Shown piece after piece: positions 8,261-16,366 of a DNA stretch of 64,000 bases (position 1 is the stretch's first letter; each line of letters opens with the position of its first letter). Source of the DNA: CAXBBB01 sp963815505. GTDB taxonomy: Bacteria > Bacteroidota > Rhodothermia > Rhodothermales > BA12. The notes below the pieces were generated by a model, which did no database searches, was not told the DNA's origin, and was given only the letters and a program-made list of their open reading frames with translations. The stretch covers positions 1 through 64,000 of the forward strand of contig CAWFGU010000019.1 in assembly GCA_963815505.1 (NCBI GenBank), read 5' to 3'. Made by a program: the position numbers and the translations under genes.

Positions 8261-8960
8261 CGTAGCGGTTGGCTTCGTCCAGGCGGTCGTGCGTGCCCAC
8301 GTCGAGCCAGAACGCAGCGCCGACGTGGTACGGCCTGATCGCCGCTCGGGTCTTGGCGAGCCGCAGGTAGGGCCTCATGATCGAGAACGTGCCCGTCTCC
8401 TCGAACGCCCCCACCAGACCCGGACTCGCCACCTGGATGCCGCAGAAGTCGAACCGGTGCAGCGTGCCTTCGGGGTCGCGCACCTGCTCCTCGCCGCCGT
8501 CGTACGCGTAGCCCATAAGCCCTATGTCGTCGAACATCAGATACCGGTCGGTCGTGGCCTCTCGGACGGCCAGCGTCGCCAGGCTGCTCGGGTCGTGCGC
8601 GGCGTAGAGTGCCGCCAGGTCGATCTCGCTCAGGATGTCGACGTTGTGGATCAGGTACGGATCGCCCGGCAGCAACTCGCGCGCGTGGAGCAAGCCGCCG
8701 CCGGTTTCGTAGGGTCCGCCCGGCTCGAACGACAGGTGCGTCTCCACGCCCAGATCGCCTTCGGCCTCGACGTACGCCTCGATCTGATCGGCGAGGTAGG
8801 CCGTGTTGACGACGAGCCGGTCGCAGCCCGCTTCGATCAACCGATCCGCCGTGTGGCGGAGGAGCGGCAGGCCACCGACTTCGACCATCGCCTTGGGCGT
8901 CGTGTCGGTGAGAGGGGCGAGGCGGGTGCCGCGTCCGGCGGCGAAGATCAGTCCGGTCAT
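8241..8960 (-). CDS. Sugar-phosphate nucleotidyltransferase (NTP_transferase family, MurU/HddC-like)
   Basis: A 239-residue single-domain enzyme starting MTGLIFAAGRGTRLAPLTD, the nucleotide-binding G-x-G-T-R-x-x-P-L-T motif, followed by PKAMVEVGGLPLLRHT, then HNVDILSEIDL with the metal-binding aspartate, and WLDVGTHDRL near the end. Size and the GGGLLHA segment resemble MurNAc-1-phosphate uridylyltransferase (MurU, peptidoglycan recycling) and heptose or mannose-1-phosphate nucleotidyltransferases; the substrate is not settled. It is the last gene of a minus-strand group with the small membrane protein and the barrel protein upstream. Confidence 0.87.
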   Translation of the reverse strand: MTGLIFAAGRGTRLAPLTDTTPKAMVEVGGLPLLRHTADRLIEAGCDRLVVNTAYLADQIEAYVEAEGDLGVETHLSFEPGGPYETGGGLLHARELLPGDPYLIHNVDILSEIDLAALYAAHDPSSLATLAVREATTDRYLMFDDIGLMGYAYDGGEEQVRDPEGTLHRFDFCGIQVASPGLVGAFEETGTFSIMRPYLRLAKTRAAIRPYHVGAAFWLDVGTHDRLDEANRYVTERRG

Positions 8961-9025
8961 GTCGGGTCGTGGAGGGGAAGTCGCCAACCTACCGCGCAAC
9001 CGGAGTGCGCATCGTCCCGATGTGG

Positions 9026-9262
9026 CTACCGTTCGGGCACGTGTCCGCGCCTGCGGATCGTGAACAGCATGGCCGCGACGACGACCCCGATCAGCACCAG
9101 CCGAGCGCCCATCGCCGCCTGGGCGTCCGCCCACGCCATCACGAGCAGCAGCCCACCCGCGACGACGGCAAACGCCACCCGGACGCCGGGCCTGAGTCCG
9201 CGAATCGCCGTCAGCACGCCGACGTAGACCGCAAGCGCAGCTATGAGGACAAAGGTGGACAC
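9026..9262 (-). CDS. Small hydrophobic membrane protein, unknown function
   Basis: A 78-residue protein if started at the GTG at 9262 (MSTFVLIAALAVYVGVL...). It holds three hydrophobic segments, roughly 3-20, 29-46 and 52-69, and ends in a basic tail IRRRGHVPER. An in-frame ATG at 9343 would overlap the preceding gene by 53 bases and add a non-hydrophobic leader, so I prefer the GTG. I do not recognise a family. It lies 28 bases after the barrel-protein stop and 65 before the nucleotidyltransferase, on the same strand. Confidence 0.55.
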   Translation of the reverse strand: MSTFVLIAALAVYVGVLTAIRGLRPGVRVAFAVVAGGLLLVMAWADAQAAMGARLVLIGVVVAAMLFTIRRRGHVPER

Positions 9263-9290
9263 GATTGTGGCAAGGGTGAGTGAGCGCGTG

Positions 9291-10052
9291 CTACAAGCGC
9301 AGCGAACCGCCCAAGCTGAACAGGATGTCGGAGGTCGTGTCACTCAGACCGGCATAGATCGACGCATCGAGTGCGAACTGTGGCGTGACGGCGAACGCTG
9401 CGCCGAGTCCGAGCAAGGCTTGATTGTCGAAATCCTGAAGGATGGTGTATTGCGCTTCGACGAAGCCGAATACCTGGGGCGTGAGCGGATAGCCGCCCTG
9501 AGCAGTCAGGCGTGTAGCAGCTGAGTCGAAAAACTCGTCGGTACCACCGAAGATGCCCAGGTTGCCCAAGAGTGAGAAGCCGCTCTGCAACGTGGTGCTC
9601 GCAGCTACCGTCGCCCCGAGAGCCGTGTCGAAGTCGTCGTCGATCGGTACGAATACTTCGGGCGTGACGCTGAGACGGAATGAGGTAAGGTCGCCGGGCA
9701 AGCCAATCTTGGCGCCGATCGACACGAAGTCGAAGCCTAATTCACCGTCGTTATCGAACACGTCGCTCAGGTCGCCTCCAAAGCGCACGCCATCGTAAAC
9801 GGAGGTGGTGGCGCGCAACTCTATGGCATTGGTGAGTCCGAATCGGGCCGTGAGCGGTACGCCGTACGATGTGACGCTGAAATCATCATCCGAGTTGTAC
9901 GCTGCGGTTACGCCGAACTCAATCGAGGCGGTGCGTTGCGGAAGCGTCTCGGCCGCAAGGGTGAGTCCGGGTCGGTCCAGCGTGATGAACTGAGCCTGTA
10001 CTGTAGAAACGGCGAAGAGAGCGCAAGCTGCGAGTAAAGCAAAGCGGGTCAT
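9291..10052 (-). CDS. Outer-membrane beta-barrel protein (transporter-like)
   Basis: A 253-residue protein with a signal peptide (MTRFALLAACALFAVSTVQAQ, cleavage after VQA) and a body of alternating hydrophobic/polar strands ending in FSLGGSLRL, a barrel-type terminus. The strand pattern ASIEFGVTAAYNSDDD, TARFGLTNAIELRA and TPEVFVP resembles the MetA-pathway/phenol-degradation type outer-membrane family (PF13557). No substrate can be inferred. A good promoter lies 35-70 bases upstream. Confidence 0.72.
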   Translation of the reverse strand: MTRFALLAACALFAVSTVQAQFITLDRPGLTLAAETLPQRTASIEFGVTAAYNSDDDFSVTSYGVPLTARFGLTNAIELRATTSVYDGVRFGGDLSDVFDNDGELGFDFVSIGAKIGLPGDLTSFRLSVTPEVFVPIDDDFDTALGATVAASTTLQSGFSLLGNLGIFGGTDEFFDSAATRLTAQGGYPLTPQVFGFVEAQYTILQDFDNQALLGLGAAFAVTPQFALDASIYAGLSDTTSDILFSLGGSLRL

Positions 10053-10091
10053 AGGTCAGGAGGTTGGGAGCGAGATAAGGTAGCGGAGTGG

Positions 10092-10123
10092 TAAATATAG
10101 TTACCACTCGCATCCTCATTCAA
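10092..10123 (-). promoter_or_regulatory. Bacteroidota-type promoter for the barrel-protein operon
   Basis: On the minus strand a TTG (10121-10123) is followed after 21 bases by TATATTTA (10092-10099), a good match to TTTG-N19/21-TAnnTTTG. This would start transcription about 30-35 bases before the ATG at 10052. Confidence 0.6.
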
Positions 10124-10294
10124 CGAGGTTGGACCGCGACGAGACGACACGTCTCTGCCGGGTAAAGATTGAATATCCAATCCGATAGGAAATAAATAGA
10201 TAGGCCTATGACATGACGCTGTCTCTGGCTCTTGCTATTCTACGCATACGCGCGCGCGAAATGGTGCGCTGCACCCTCCTAACCCCAACCCGCC

Positions 10295-10957
10295 ATGTCT
10301 ACCCTCTTCGCCGAGCCGAGCCTCTTTTACGCCCCGCCCTACGAGCGTCCCATCGAGGATGAGTTGGCGTGGCACCTGGTCAAGTTCCTCCACCCCGAAG
10401 CAGGCGTGCGCTACCAAGTGCGTCACCAAACGCCCGCCGGTCCATTCTACACCGATTTCGTCGTCGAGGTACCGCTGGGCGAGTCGGTCCGCCGTGTCGG
10501 CATTGAGGTGACGGACGCACTCGACCCTGAAAACGTGACGATGCGCGACGCGCTGCTCGTAGGGGGTGGGCACCTGGATGCCGTTCTGCGCGTCGATCCC
10601 AGCGACCTGACCTACCGGATGCACGACGTGTTGTTGTTCGCGCTCCGATTGCGCCCCGAGTTGTTCGGTCGCAGGGGGCGCGTCAACCTCGAGACGCTGG
10701 CGTCGACCGAGGCGCTGATCTGCGACGTGCGGCCGGGACGGTCGGTCGAGATGGGCTACGCGCTGCCGGATCCCCACGCCGGGCTGCTGTTCGGTGGCGA
10801 GGAGCTGGAGCCGCTACCCGGTGCCGGGCGTGTGCTGAAGGTCACCGTCGCCGATGCGGCTCACCCGCAGTCTTGGCTGGCCGACTACCACCAGGCGCTC
10901 GACTTCTTCGGTGTCACGCACCGACAGCTAGGCCAGCCGACGCGGCGCGCGGCGTGA
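10295..10957 (+). CDS. Uncharacterised protein, possibly with a PD-(D/E)XK-like fold
   Basis: A 220-residue soluble protein not assigned to a known family. The N-terminal third has a helix with E21-D-E23, then Y52-T-D54-FVVEV and V68-G-I-E71-V-T73, separated as in DUF559/Vsr-type nuclease folds (E, D, E-x-K). The usual lysine is replaced by Thr73, so if the fold is right the active site is modified. The C-terminal part (residues 120-220) is rich in Leu/Val and has no motif I know. It stands alone between the barrel operon and the chemoreceptor, its 3' end overlapping the convergent receptor gene by 44 bases. The fold is an inference. Confidence 0.6.
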   Translation: MSTLFAEPSLFYAPPYERPIEDELAWHLVKFLHPEAGVRYQVRHQTPAGPFYTDFVVEVPLGESVRRVGIEVTDALDPENVTMRDALLVGGGHLDAVLRVDPSDLTYRMHDVLLFALRLRPELFGRRGRVNLETLASTEALICDVRPGRSVEMGYALPDPHAGLLFGGEELEPLPGAGRVLKVTVADAAHPQSWLADYHQALDFFGVTHRQLGQPTRRAA

Positions 10958-12860
10958 TCGGAGCCTGAGCCGAACGAGGTGCTTGGGGCCAATCGGAAGC
11001 CTGAAGAGCCGAGCGGAGCGCGTCGAGCACGGAGTCAGCGTCCGCGTGCGACGCGCTCCGCTGCGTTTCGGCTGCTGCGCGGAGGTGCGTCACGGTCTGC
11101 GCGCCCTCGCGAGCAGCGGTCGTCAAGGCCTCGTGTGATGCGGCGGCGTGCTGCGCTCCTTCGGCAACCGCCTGCGTCGTGTCGTCGATCTGGGCGACGG
11201 CGTCGGTGGCCTGGCGGCGGATATCGGCCAGCCGCGCCGATATGTCGGCCGTCGCCCGCGAAGTGCCGTCGGCCAGCGCGCGCACTTCGTCGGCGACGAC
11301 GGCGAATCCACGCCCCGCGTCTCCTGCCCGCGCCGCTTCGATAGCAGCGTTGAGGGCGAGCAGATTGGTCCGGCCGGCGATGTCTCCGATGAGAGAGACG
11401 ACGTGTTCGATGTCGTCCGTGCTCTCGCCGAGTCCGCGGATCGTCTGGGCGAGCGCGTCGGTGTCCTTCGCTATGGCATCGACCTGAACGCGCGTCTGCT
11501 CGGCGAGCACCGCACTCCGCTCCACGCTGGCGATTCCGGTTTGAGAAGCACCCTCGGCGCGCGTAATGTGGTCAGCTGGCAAGTCGGCGGATCGAGCCGT
11601 CCACGCGCGACACAACTGCTCGGCATGATCTGAGGCTGCCGACACCTTGCGGGTGAGCGCTTGCACCTGCGCTGCCCGGTCAGCGGCGGCTCGCTCGGCT
11701 ACCTGAATCCGCTCGCCTGCATCACCGAGCTGGCGACCGTACACCGCGCACAAGGCGTCTACCGCGTCGGCGATGCGTCGTGCCGATGGCGAAGCGACGC
11801 GTCGTGCTACGGTCTGCGGCTGTACGATTCGGCGGTGCAATGCGTCGAGATCGGCGAGTAGGGCGTGGTGCACGGCCTGCTCGCTCGAGGCCCGAGCAGC
11901 TTCGGCGATCAGTTCGTTCTTCACTTCGGCGTCGCGCTTGTGCGTCTCGCCTGCCGACCGGATCTCCTCTTGGAGAAGCCGGATACGCTCGGCGACTCCG
12001 GCGATAGAGTCTGGGTGATCGGTCGTGGTGAGGCGACGCAGCGGGGCCAGCACGACAGCCTCCAGCAGCAGCTGGAGGCTCGCCAGAAGCAGCAGGCCGC
12101 CGCAGACGCTGAGAAGTACGAGCCGCGAGGTCTGCGTCGGTCCTGAAGAGGCGAGCGGGGGGCGAACCGCATGTGTCACCACCGCTGACCATGGCTCGAA
12201 CGCTGCCGAGGCGACTTCCCATCCAGGTTTGGGCGCTTGCCCGGCCATCGGTTCGCCCGCTAAGTCGAGCAGAATCGATGCGTGGTCCGTTTGCGCGAAT
12301 ACCTCGCTCGTCGTCAGCGAATCGAGCGGGATGCTCGTCAGCCACGCCCCGGCGATGTCACCCCGCGCGTCCAAGAGCGTGCGACCGGCGATGCGCTGCG
12401 TGCCCGAGGCATCGAGTCCTACGAGGAGGGCCTGAGCGGTCAGGACCGCGTGGTCGGCCCGTGCCAACTCGACTGCGTCTCCGGCGATACGCACGAAGCG
12501 CGTGCCGTCGAACGCCATCAGAGTCACTCCGACTCCATCGGCTGCGTAGACTTCGGCGAGTTCGGGGCCCGAAGCCGCCGTGCGTCCGAAATAGAGTTCG
12601 GGGGCTGCGCCGGATCGCTGAGCCATCCACGGCGGACCCAGTCGCCGCGTCGAGAGGCCGAGCAGGTCCAGCGCCGATTCAAGCCGAGCGACTGCCTGGG
12701 CGTCGATGGCCGAGAGCGCAGCCACGGCCGCGCGCGCTGCCGGCTCTGCTGAGTGCGGAGTCTGCGGCGGCGCAGCGGGCAGGAGCAAACCGCCACACAC
12801 GGCGACGAGGGCGAGCAGCGCGCCGAACGGCACGAGCAGCCGCGCAGACAAACGCGACAT
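10914..12860 (-). CDS. Methyl-accepting chemotaxis protein
   Basis: A 648-residue receptor. It has an N-terminal membrane anchor (residues 8-28), a periplasmic sensing region of about 210 residues with a Cache-like composition, and a second membrane span near 243-266 (LVLLSVCGGLLLLASLQLLL). A cytoplasmic coiled coil follows, with the highly conserved signalling hairpin AAIEAARAGDAGRGFAVVADEVRALA around residues 505-530, split here as NAAIEAARAGDAGRGF and AVVADEVRAL. The hairpin binds CheA and CheW. I see no HAMP-like block of standard form and no CheR-tethering pentapeptide at the C-terminus. No other che gene lies in the window. Confidence 0.9.
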   Translation of the reverse strand: MSRLSARLLVPFGALLALVAVCGGLLLPAAPPQTPHSAEPAARAAVAALSAIDAQAVARLESALDLLGLSTRRLGPPWMAQRSGAAPELYFGRTAASGPELAEVYAADGVGVTLMAFDGTRFVRIAGDAVELARADHAVLTAQALLVGLDASGTQRIAGRTLLDARGDIAGAWLTSIPLDSLTTSEVFAQTDHASILLDLAGEPMAGQAPKPGWEVASAAFEPWSAVVTHAVRPPLASSGPTQTSRLVLLSVCGGLLLLASLQLLLEAVVLAPLRRLTTTDHPDSIAGVAERIRLLQEEIRSAGETHKRDAEVKNELIAEAARASSEQAVHHALLADLDALHRRIVQPQTVARRVASPSARRIADAVDALCAVYGRQLGDAGERIQVAERAAADRAAQVQALTRKVSAASDHAEQLCRAWTARSADLPADHITRAEGASQTGIASVERSAVLAEQTRVQVDAIAKDTDALAQTIRGLGESTDDIEHVVSLIGDIAGRTNLLALNAAIEAARAGDAGRGFAVVADEVRALADGTSRATADISARLADIRRQATDAVAQIDDTTQAVAEGAQHAAASHEALTTAAREGAQTVTHLRAAAETQRSASHADADSVLDALRSALQASDWPQAPRSAQAPITPRAASAGLAVGA

Positions 12861-13012
12861 GGACAGGGCGGATAGGTTGGAGGAGTGCTGGCGCTATCGG
12901 ACGTTGCCGCAGATCCTTAACTGGGAGATCGTCCTTTTCTCGTGCTCACGAGCCTCCGACCTGACCGATTCTTTCGCAACCGCGCCGCCCATGCCTCGCT
13001 AGCTTTCGGCCC

Positions 13013-14386
13013 ATGCCCGACGACCTGTTCGACCTCGCCGCCCGCGCCCGCACGACCGCATCCGCTCCGCTCGCCGACCGGATGCGCCCGCGCACGCTGG
13101 ACGAGTTTGCCGGACAGGCCCATATTCTGGGACCGGGTAAGCTGCTCCGCCGCGCTGTCGAAGCCGACCGGGTGACGAGCCTGCTGCTGTACGGGCCGCC
13201 GGGGACGGGTAAGACGACGCTCGCCCGCATCATCGCCCGGAGCACGGCCAAAAACTTCTTGGCGCTCAACGCCGTCCTCGCGGGCGTCAAGGACATTCGA
13301 GCCGCCATCGACGGGGCGAGCGATCGGCTGAGACTGCACGGACAGCGTTCGATCCTATTCGTTGACGAGGTGCACCGCTTCAACAAGGCACAGCAGGACG
13401 CGCTGCTTCCGCACGTTGAGAACGGCACGGTTACGTTCATCGGCGCTACGACCGAAAACCCGTATTTCGAGGTCAACAAAGCTCTGGTGAGCCGGAGCCG
13501 TGTCTTCGAGATGCAGTCGCTCACCGACGACGATCTGGCAGGCATCATCCTGCGCGCCATTGCCAACGACGAGCGCGGCTACGGTCTGAAAAACGTCGCT
13601 ATCGACGACGACGCACTCGCTCACCTCGTCTCGACCGCCAACGGCGACGCGCGCAGCCTGCTCAACGCCCTCGAACTCGCCGCCGAGACTACTGCTCCGG
13701 ACGACGAAGGTCACATCCGCATTACGCGCGAAGTCGCCGAGGACTCGATTCAGAAGCGCGCCGTCCTCTACGACAAGGAGGGCGACGCGCACTTCGACAC
13801 GATCAGCGCGTTCATAAAGAGCCTGCGCGGATCGGACGTGGACGCGGCACTCTACTGGATGGCGCGGATGATTTATGCCGGAGAGGACCCCCGCTTCATC
13901 CTGCGCCGGATGCTGATTTTTGCGTGTGAGGACATCGGAATGGCCGATCCGCGTGCGATGGAGCAGGCGGTCGCCGCTGCCCAGGCGTTCGACTATGTCG
14001 GCATGCCCGAGGGCCGCTTCCACCTGTCGCACCTGTGCCTCTACCTGGCAACGGCGCCCAAGAGCAACTCGTCATTCGCCCTGTTCGAAGCGCTGGCGTA
14101 CGTCGAGAAGCAGGCGCAGCACGAGCCGCTGAACAAGCTCAAGGACGCCTCGCGTGACGGCGCAGGTCTGGGGCACGGCAAAGGCTACCACTATCCGCAC
14201 GCCTACCGCGACCACTACGTCGCCGAGCAGTATTTGCCCGACGAGATGCAGGGTCTGTACTTCTATAATCCGTCCGAGATGGGCTACGAGCGCACCGTCC
14301 AAGCTCGGTTGGATGCCCTCCGCGACCGCGACACCGACGAAGGCATCGAAAAACGCGCTCGCAAATACGCCGACGACGAACCATGA
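13013..14386 (+). CDS. rarA: Replication-associated recombination protein A (AAA+ ATPase)
   Basis: A 457-residue clamp-loader-like ATPase of the RarA/MgsA/WRNIP1 family, acting at stalled forks. It has PLADRMRPRTLDEFAGQ at the start, Walker A GPPGTGKTTLA near residue 63, Walker B ILFVDEVHRFNKAQQD near 115, sensor 1 FIGATTENPYFEVN and sensor 2 NGDARSLLNALE. The C-terminal tetramerisation region carries SLRGSDVDAALYWMARM, GEDPRFILRR and the terminal block GYHYPHAYRDHYV. It is full length. It overlaps the downstream esterase by four bases (ATGA). Confidence 0.95.
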   Translation: MPDDLFDLAARARTTASAPLADRMRPRTLDEFAGQAHILGPGKLLRRAVEADRVTSLLLYGPPGTGKTTLARIIARSTAKNFLALNAVLAGVKDIRAAIDGASDRLRLHGQRSILFVDEVHRFNKAQQDALLPHVENGTVTFIGATTENPYFEVNKALVSRSRVFEMQSLTDDDLAGIILRAIANDERGYGLKNVAIDDDALAHLVSTANGDARSLLNALELAAETTAPDDEGHIRITREVAEDSIQKRAVLYDKEGDAHFDTISAFIKSLRGSDVDAALYWMARMIYAGEDPRFILRRMLIFACEDIGMADPRAMEQAVAAAQAFDYVGMPEGRFHLSHLCLYLATAPKSNSSFALFEALAYVEKQAQHEPLNKLKDASRDGAGLGHGKGYHYPHAYRDHYVAEQYLPDEMQGLYFYNPSEMGYERTVQARLDALRDRDTDEGIEKRARKYADDEP

Positions 14387-15510
14387 CGCGCCTTCTCTTA
14401 CTACTGCTGATTACCGGATGCGCCTCGACGAGCGACGGTCTCACGATCCAGATCGCTGTCCCGCCGAATACGCCGGACTCCGTGTACGCCGCAGGTAACT
14501 TCAACGACTGGAATCCCGCCGATCCCGCGTTTCGGCTCCATCGCGTGGACGAGGAGACGTTTGCGCGCTCATTCGATGCCATTCCCAGAGGCGAAATAGC
14601 ATTCAAGCTAACGCTGGGACGATGGAGCCGCGTCGAGGTCGAAGGCGACGCGTCGGAATCTCCCAACCGCTCGTTCGTCTATCGAGGTGGAAGGCAGACC
14701 TATGCCTCGTCCGTCGTCGCCTGGCGGTCCGGCGACACCCCGCGTTCTTCGACGGCGAGTGAAAACGTGTCCGTCCTGGACTCGGCGATGCAGATGCCGC
14801 AACTGCGCCGGTCGCGCCGCGTCCAGATCTATTTGCCGCGCGACTACGCCGATTCGGACCAGCGCTATCCCGTCCTCTACGTCCACGACGGACAAAACGT
14901 GTTCGATGAGACGACGACGGCGTTCGGGACCGAGTGGGGCATCGACGAAACGCTCGACTGGCGCCACGCGCGCGGTCGAACTGGAGCGATCGTCGTAGCC
15001 ATCGACCATGGCGGGGATCTCCGACTGGACGAATACGGACCGTTCGTCAACGCCCAGTACGGCGGGGGAGAAGGCCCGGCCTACGTCGCCTTCCTCGCCG
15101 AAACGCTCAAACCACTGATCGACGCTCGCTTCCGCACGCTGCCCGACCCGGCGCATACCGGCATCCTGGGCAGCAGTATGGGCGGCCTGATCTCGCTCTA
15201 CACCGGACTGACGCGCCCCGACGTGTTTGGGCGTGTCGGTGTATTCTCACCCTCGCTGTGGTTCGCCGAGGAGCAAATGCTCGTGCTGGCGCGGGAAGCC
15301 GACGTGGGCGCCTCGCGCTTCTATTTCGTCAGCGCGCTCCCCGAGGGGCCGAGCGTCGCGGCGGCGCAAACGCGGATGGTCGAACTGCTGATCGGCCAGC
15401 GGTTCGGCGCGGAGGTAGAAAGCGTGCTGCGGTCCGAGGGATCGCACACCGAAGCGTTCTGGGCTGGCGAGTTCGGCGAAGCGTTCGAGTGGCTGTTTCC
15501 CACGCGCTGA
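14383..15510 (+). CDS. Lipoprotein esterase with N-terminal CBM48-like domain (enterochelin-esterase-type hydrolase)
   Basis: A 375-residue secreted lipoprotein: signal MTRLLLLLLITGCAS with the lipobox ITGC. Residues 22-110 form an early-set/CBM48-like domain (SVYAAGNFNDWNPAD...), as in AMPK-type glycogen-binding modules. Residues 125-375 are an alpha/beta-hydrolase of the esterase D/IroE type: VLYVHDGQNVFDE, nucleophile Ser in GILGSSMGGLIS, and a histidine in GSHTEAFWAGEF. The substrate could be a carbohydrate ester or a siderophore; the sequence does not decide. Start and stop overlap with rarA implies translational coupling, though no functional link is obvious. Confidence 0.82.
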   Translation: MTRLLLLLLITGCASTSDGLTIQIAVPPNTPDSVYAAGNFNDWNPADPAFRLHRVDEETFARSFDAIPRGEIAFKLTLGRWSRVEVEGDASESPNRSFVYRGGRQTYASSVVAWRSGDTPRSSTASENVSVLDSAMQMPQLRRSRRVQIYLPRDYADSDQRYPVLYVHDGQNVFDETTTAFGTEWGIDETLDWRHARGRTGAIVVAIDHGGDLRLDEYGPFVNAQYGGGEGPAYVAFLAETLKPLIDARFRTLPDPAHTGILGSSMGGLISLYTGLTRPDVFGRVGVFSPSLWFAEEQMLVLAREADVGASRFYFVSALPEGPSVAAAQTRMVELLIGQRFGAEVESVLRSEGSHTEAFWAGEFGEAFEWLFPTR

Positions 15511-15541
15511 TGCGTCACCATCGGTCCGGAAGGAGGTATCC

Positions 15542-16228
15542 CTAAATACCCCCCAGCGACTCCCAGCGCGGTAGCAGAAGCGAAGGTGCGGGCGGCGGAG
15601 AAGCAGGTGACGGCGCGTGTGGCGTCAGCATCGGCTCTTCGCGCGAGGTACGGCCGTCCGACGACTCCACGACTTCTGGGTAGGGGCTGAGCGGTCGGCG
15701 CTCGGCCGAAGGATGTGGCGCGGCGGCGGGCGGACGCGGTAGCGAGGGCTTGGTTGGTTTGGGCGTGCGCTGCAGCTGCGCGAACGTCGGATCGAGCGCT
15801 GGAGGCGGTGGAGCAGGCTGCGAGGCACCGGACGCCGTGATGCGCACGGCCAGTTCGATCACTTCGCTGAACTCCTTCCACTTGAACGGCTTGGACAAGT
15901 ACAGATCGAAACCCGCGCCTAGCAGACGCTGCCGGTCCTCGGGCGACGAGTAGCCCGTCACGGCGACGATGGCCGTCGACTGGTGATGTGCGAGTTGCTT
16001 GATCGTCTGCATCACCTCGACGCCGTTCATCCGGTCGGCGAGGTTGATGTCGAGCAAGATGGTCTGGTAGGGGTGCGCCTGGGCCTGTTCGATGGCTTCG
16101 CGCCCCGTCGACGCGAAGTCGACGGCGTACTGGCGGCTCAGGAAACGAACCTGCATGCGCCGCGTCATGTCGTGATCCTCGACCAGGAGGATGCGGGGCA
16201 GAATAGGAGGAGACGTGGAGTCGGGCAT
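15542..16228 (-). CDS. Response-regulator receiver protein with Pro-rich tail
   Basis: A 228-residue protein with one receiver domain (residues 13-130: ILLVEDHDMTRRMQVRFL; phospho-acceptor Asp60 in TILLDINLADRMNG; Thr in IVAVTGYSS; Lys in YLSKPFKWKEF). After the receiver come about 95 residues of low-complexity Pro/Ser/Ala sequence with no DNA-binding or enzymatic output domain. An alternative start at 16273 adds 15 residues. It follows the penicillin-binding protein gene on the same strand with a 138-base gap. No histidine kinase is near, so it is probably an orphan or phosphorelay partner. Confidence 0.85.
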   Translation of the reverse strand: MPDSTSPPILPRILLVEDHDMTRRMQVRFLSRQYAVDFASTGREAIEQAQAHPYQTILLDINLADRMNGVEVMQTIKQLAHHQSTAIVAVTGYSSPEDRQRLLGAGFDLYLSKPFKWKEFSEVIELAVRITASGASQPAPPPPALDPTFAQLQRTPKPTKPSLPRPPAAAPHPSAERRPLSPYPEVVESSDGRTSREEPMLTPHAPSPASPPPAPSLLLPRWESLGGI

Positions 16229-16366
16229 GGCAGAGACGCTTACTGTCCGAGGTATCGGCAGGTCGGACGGCATCTTGAGTCCGTCAAAAATGACGCCGGT
16301 ATTTTTCTCGAGACGAAACGACGGGTGGGACGCGGTCGATGGGGTGGCAGATAGAGGAAAAGCGCC

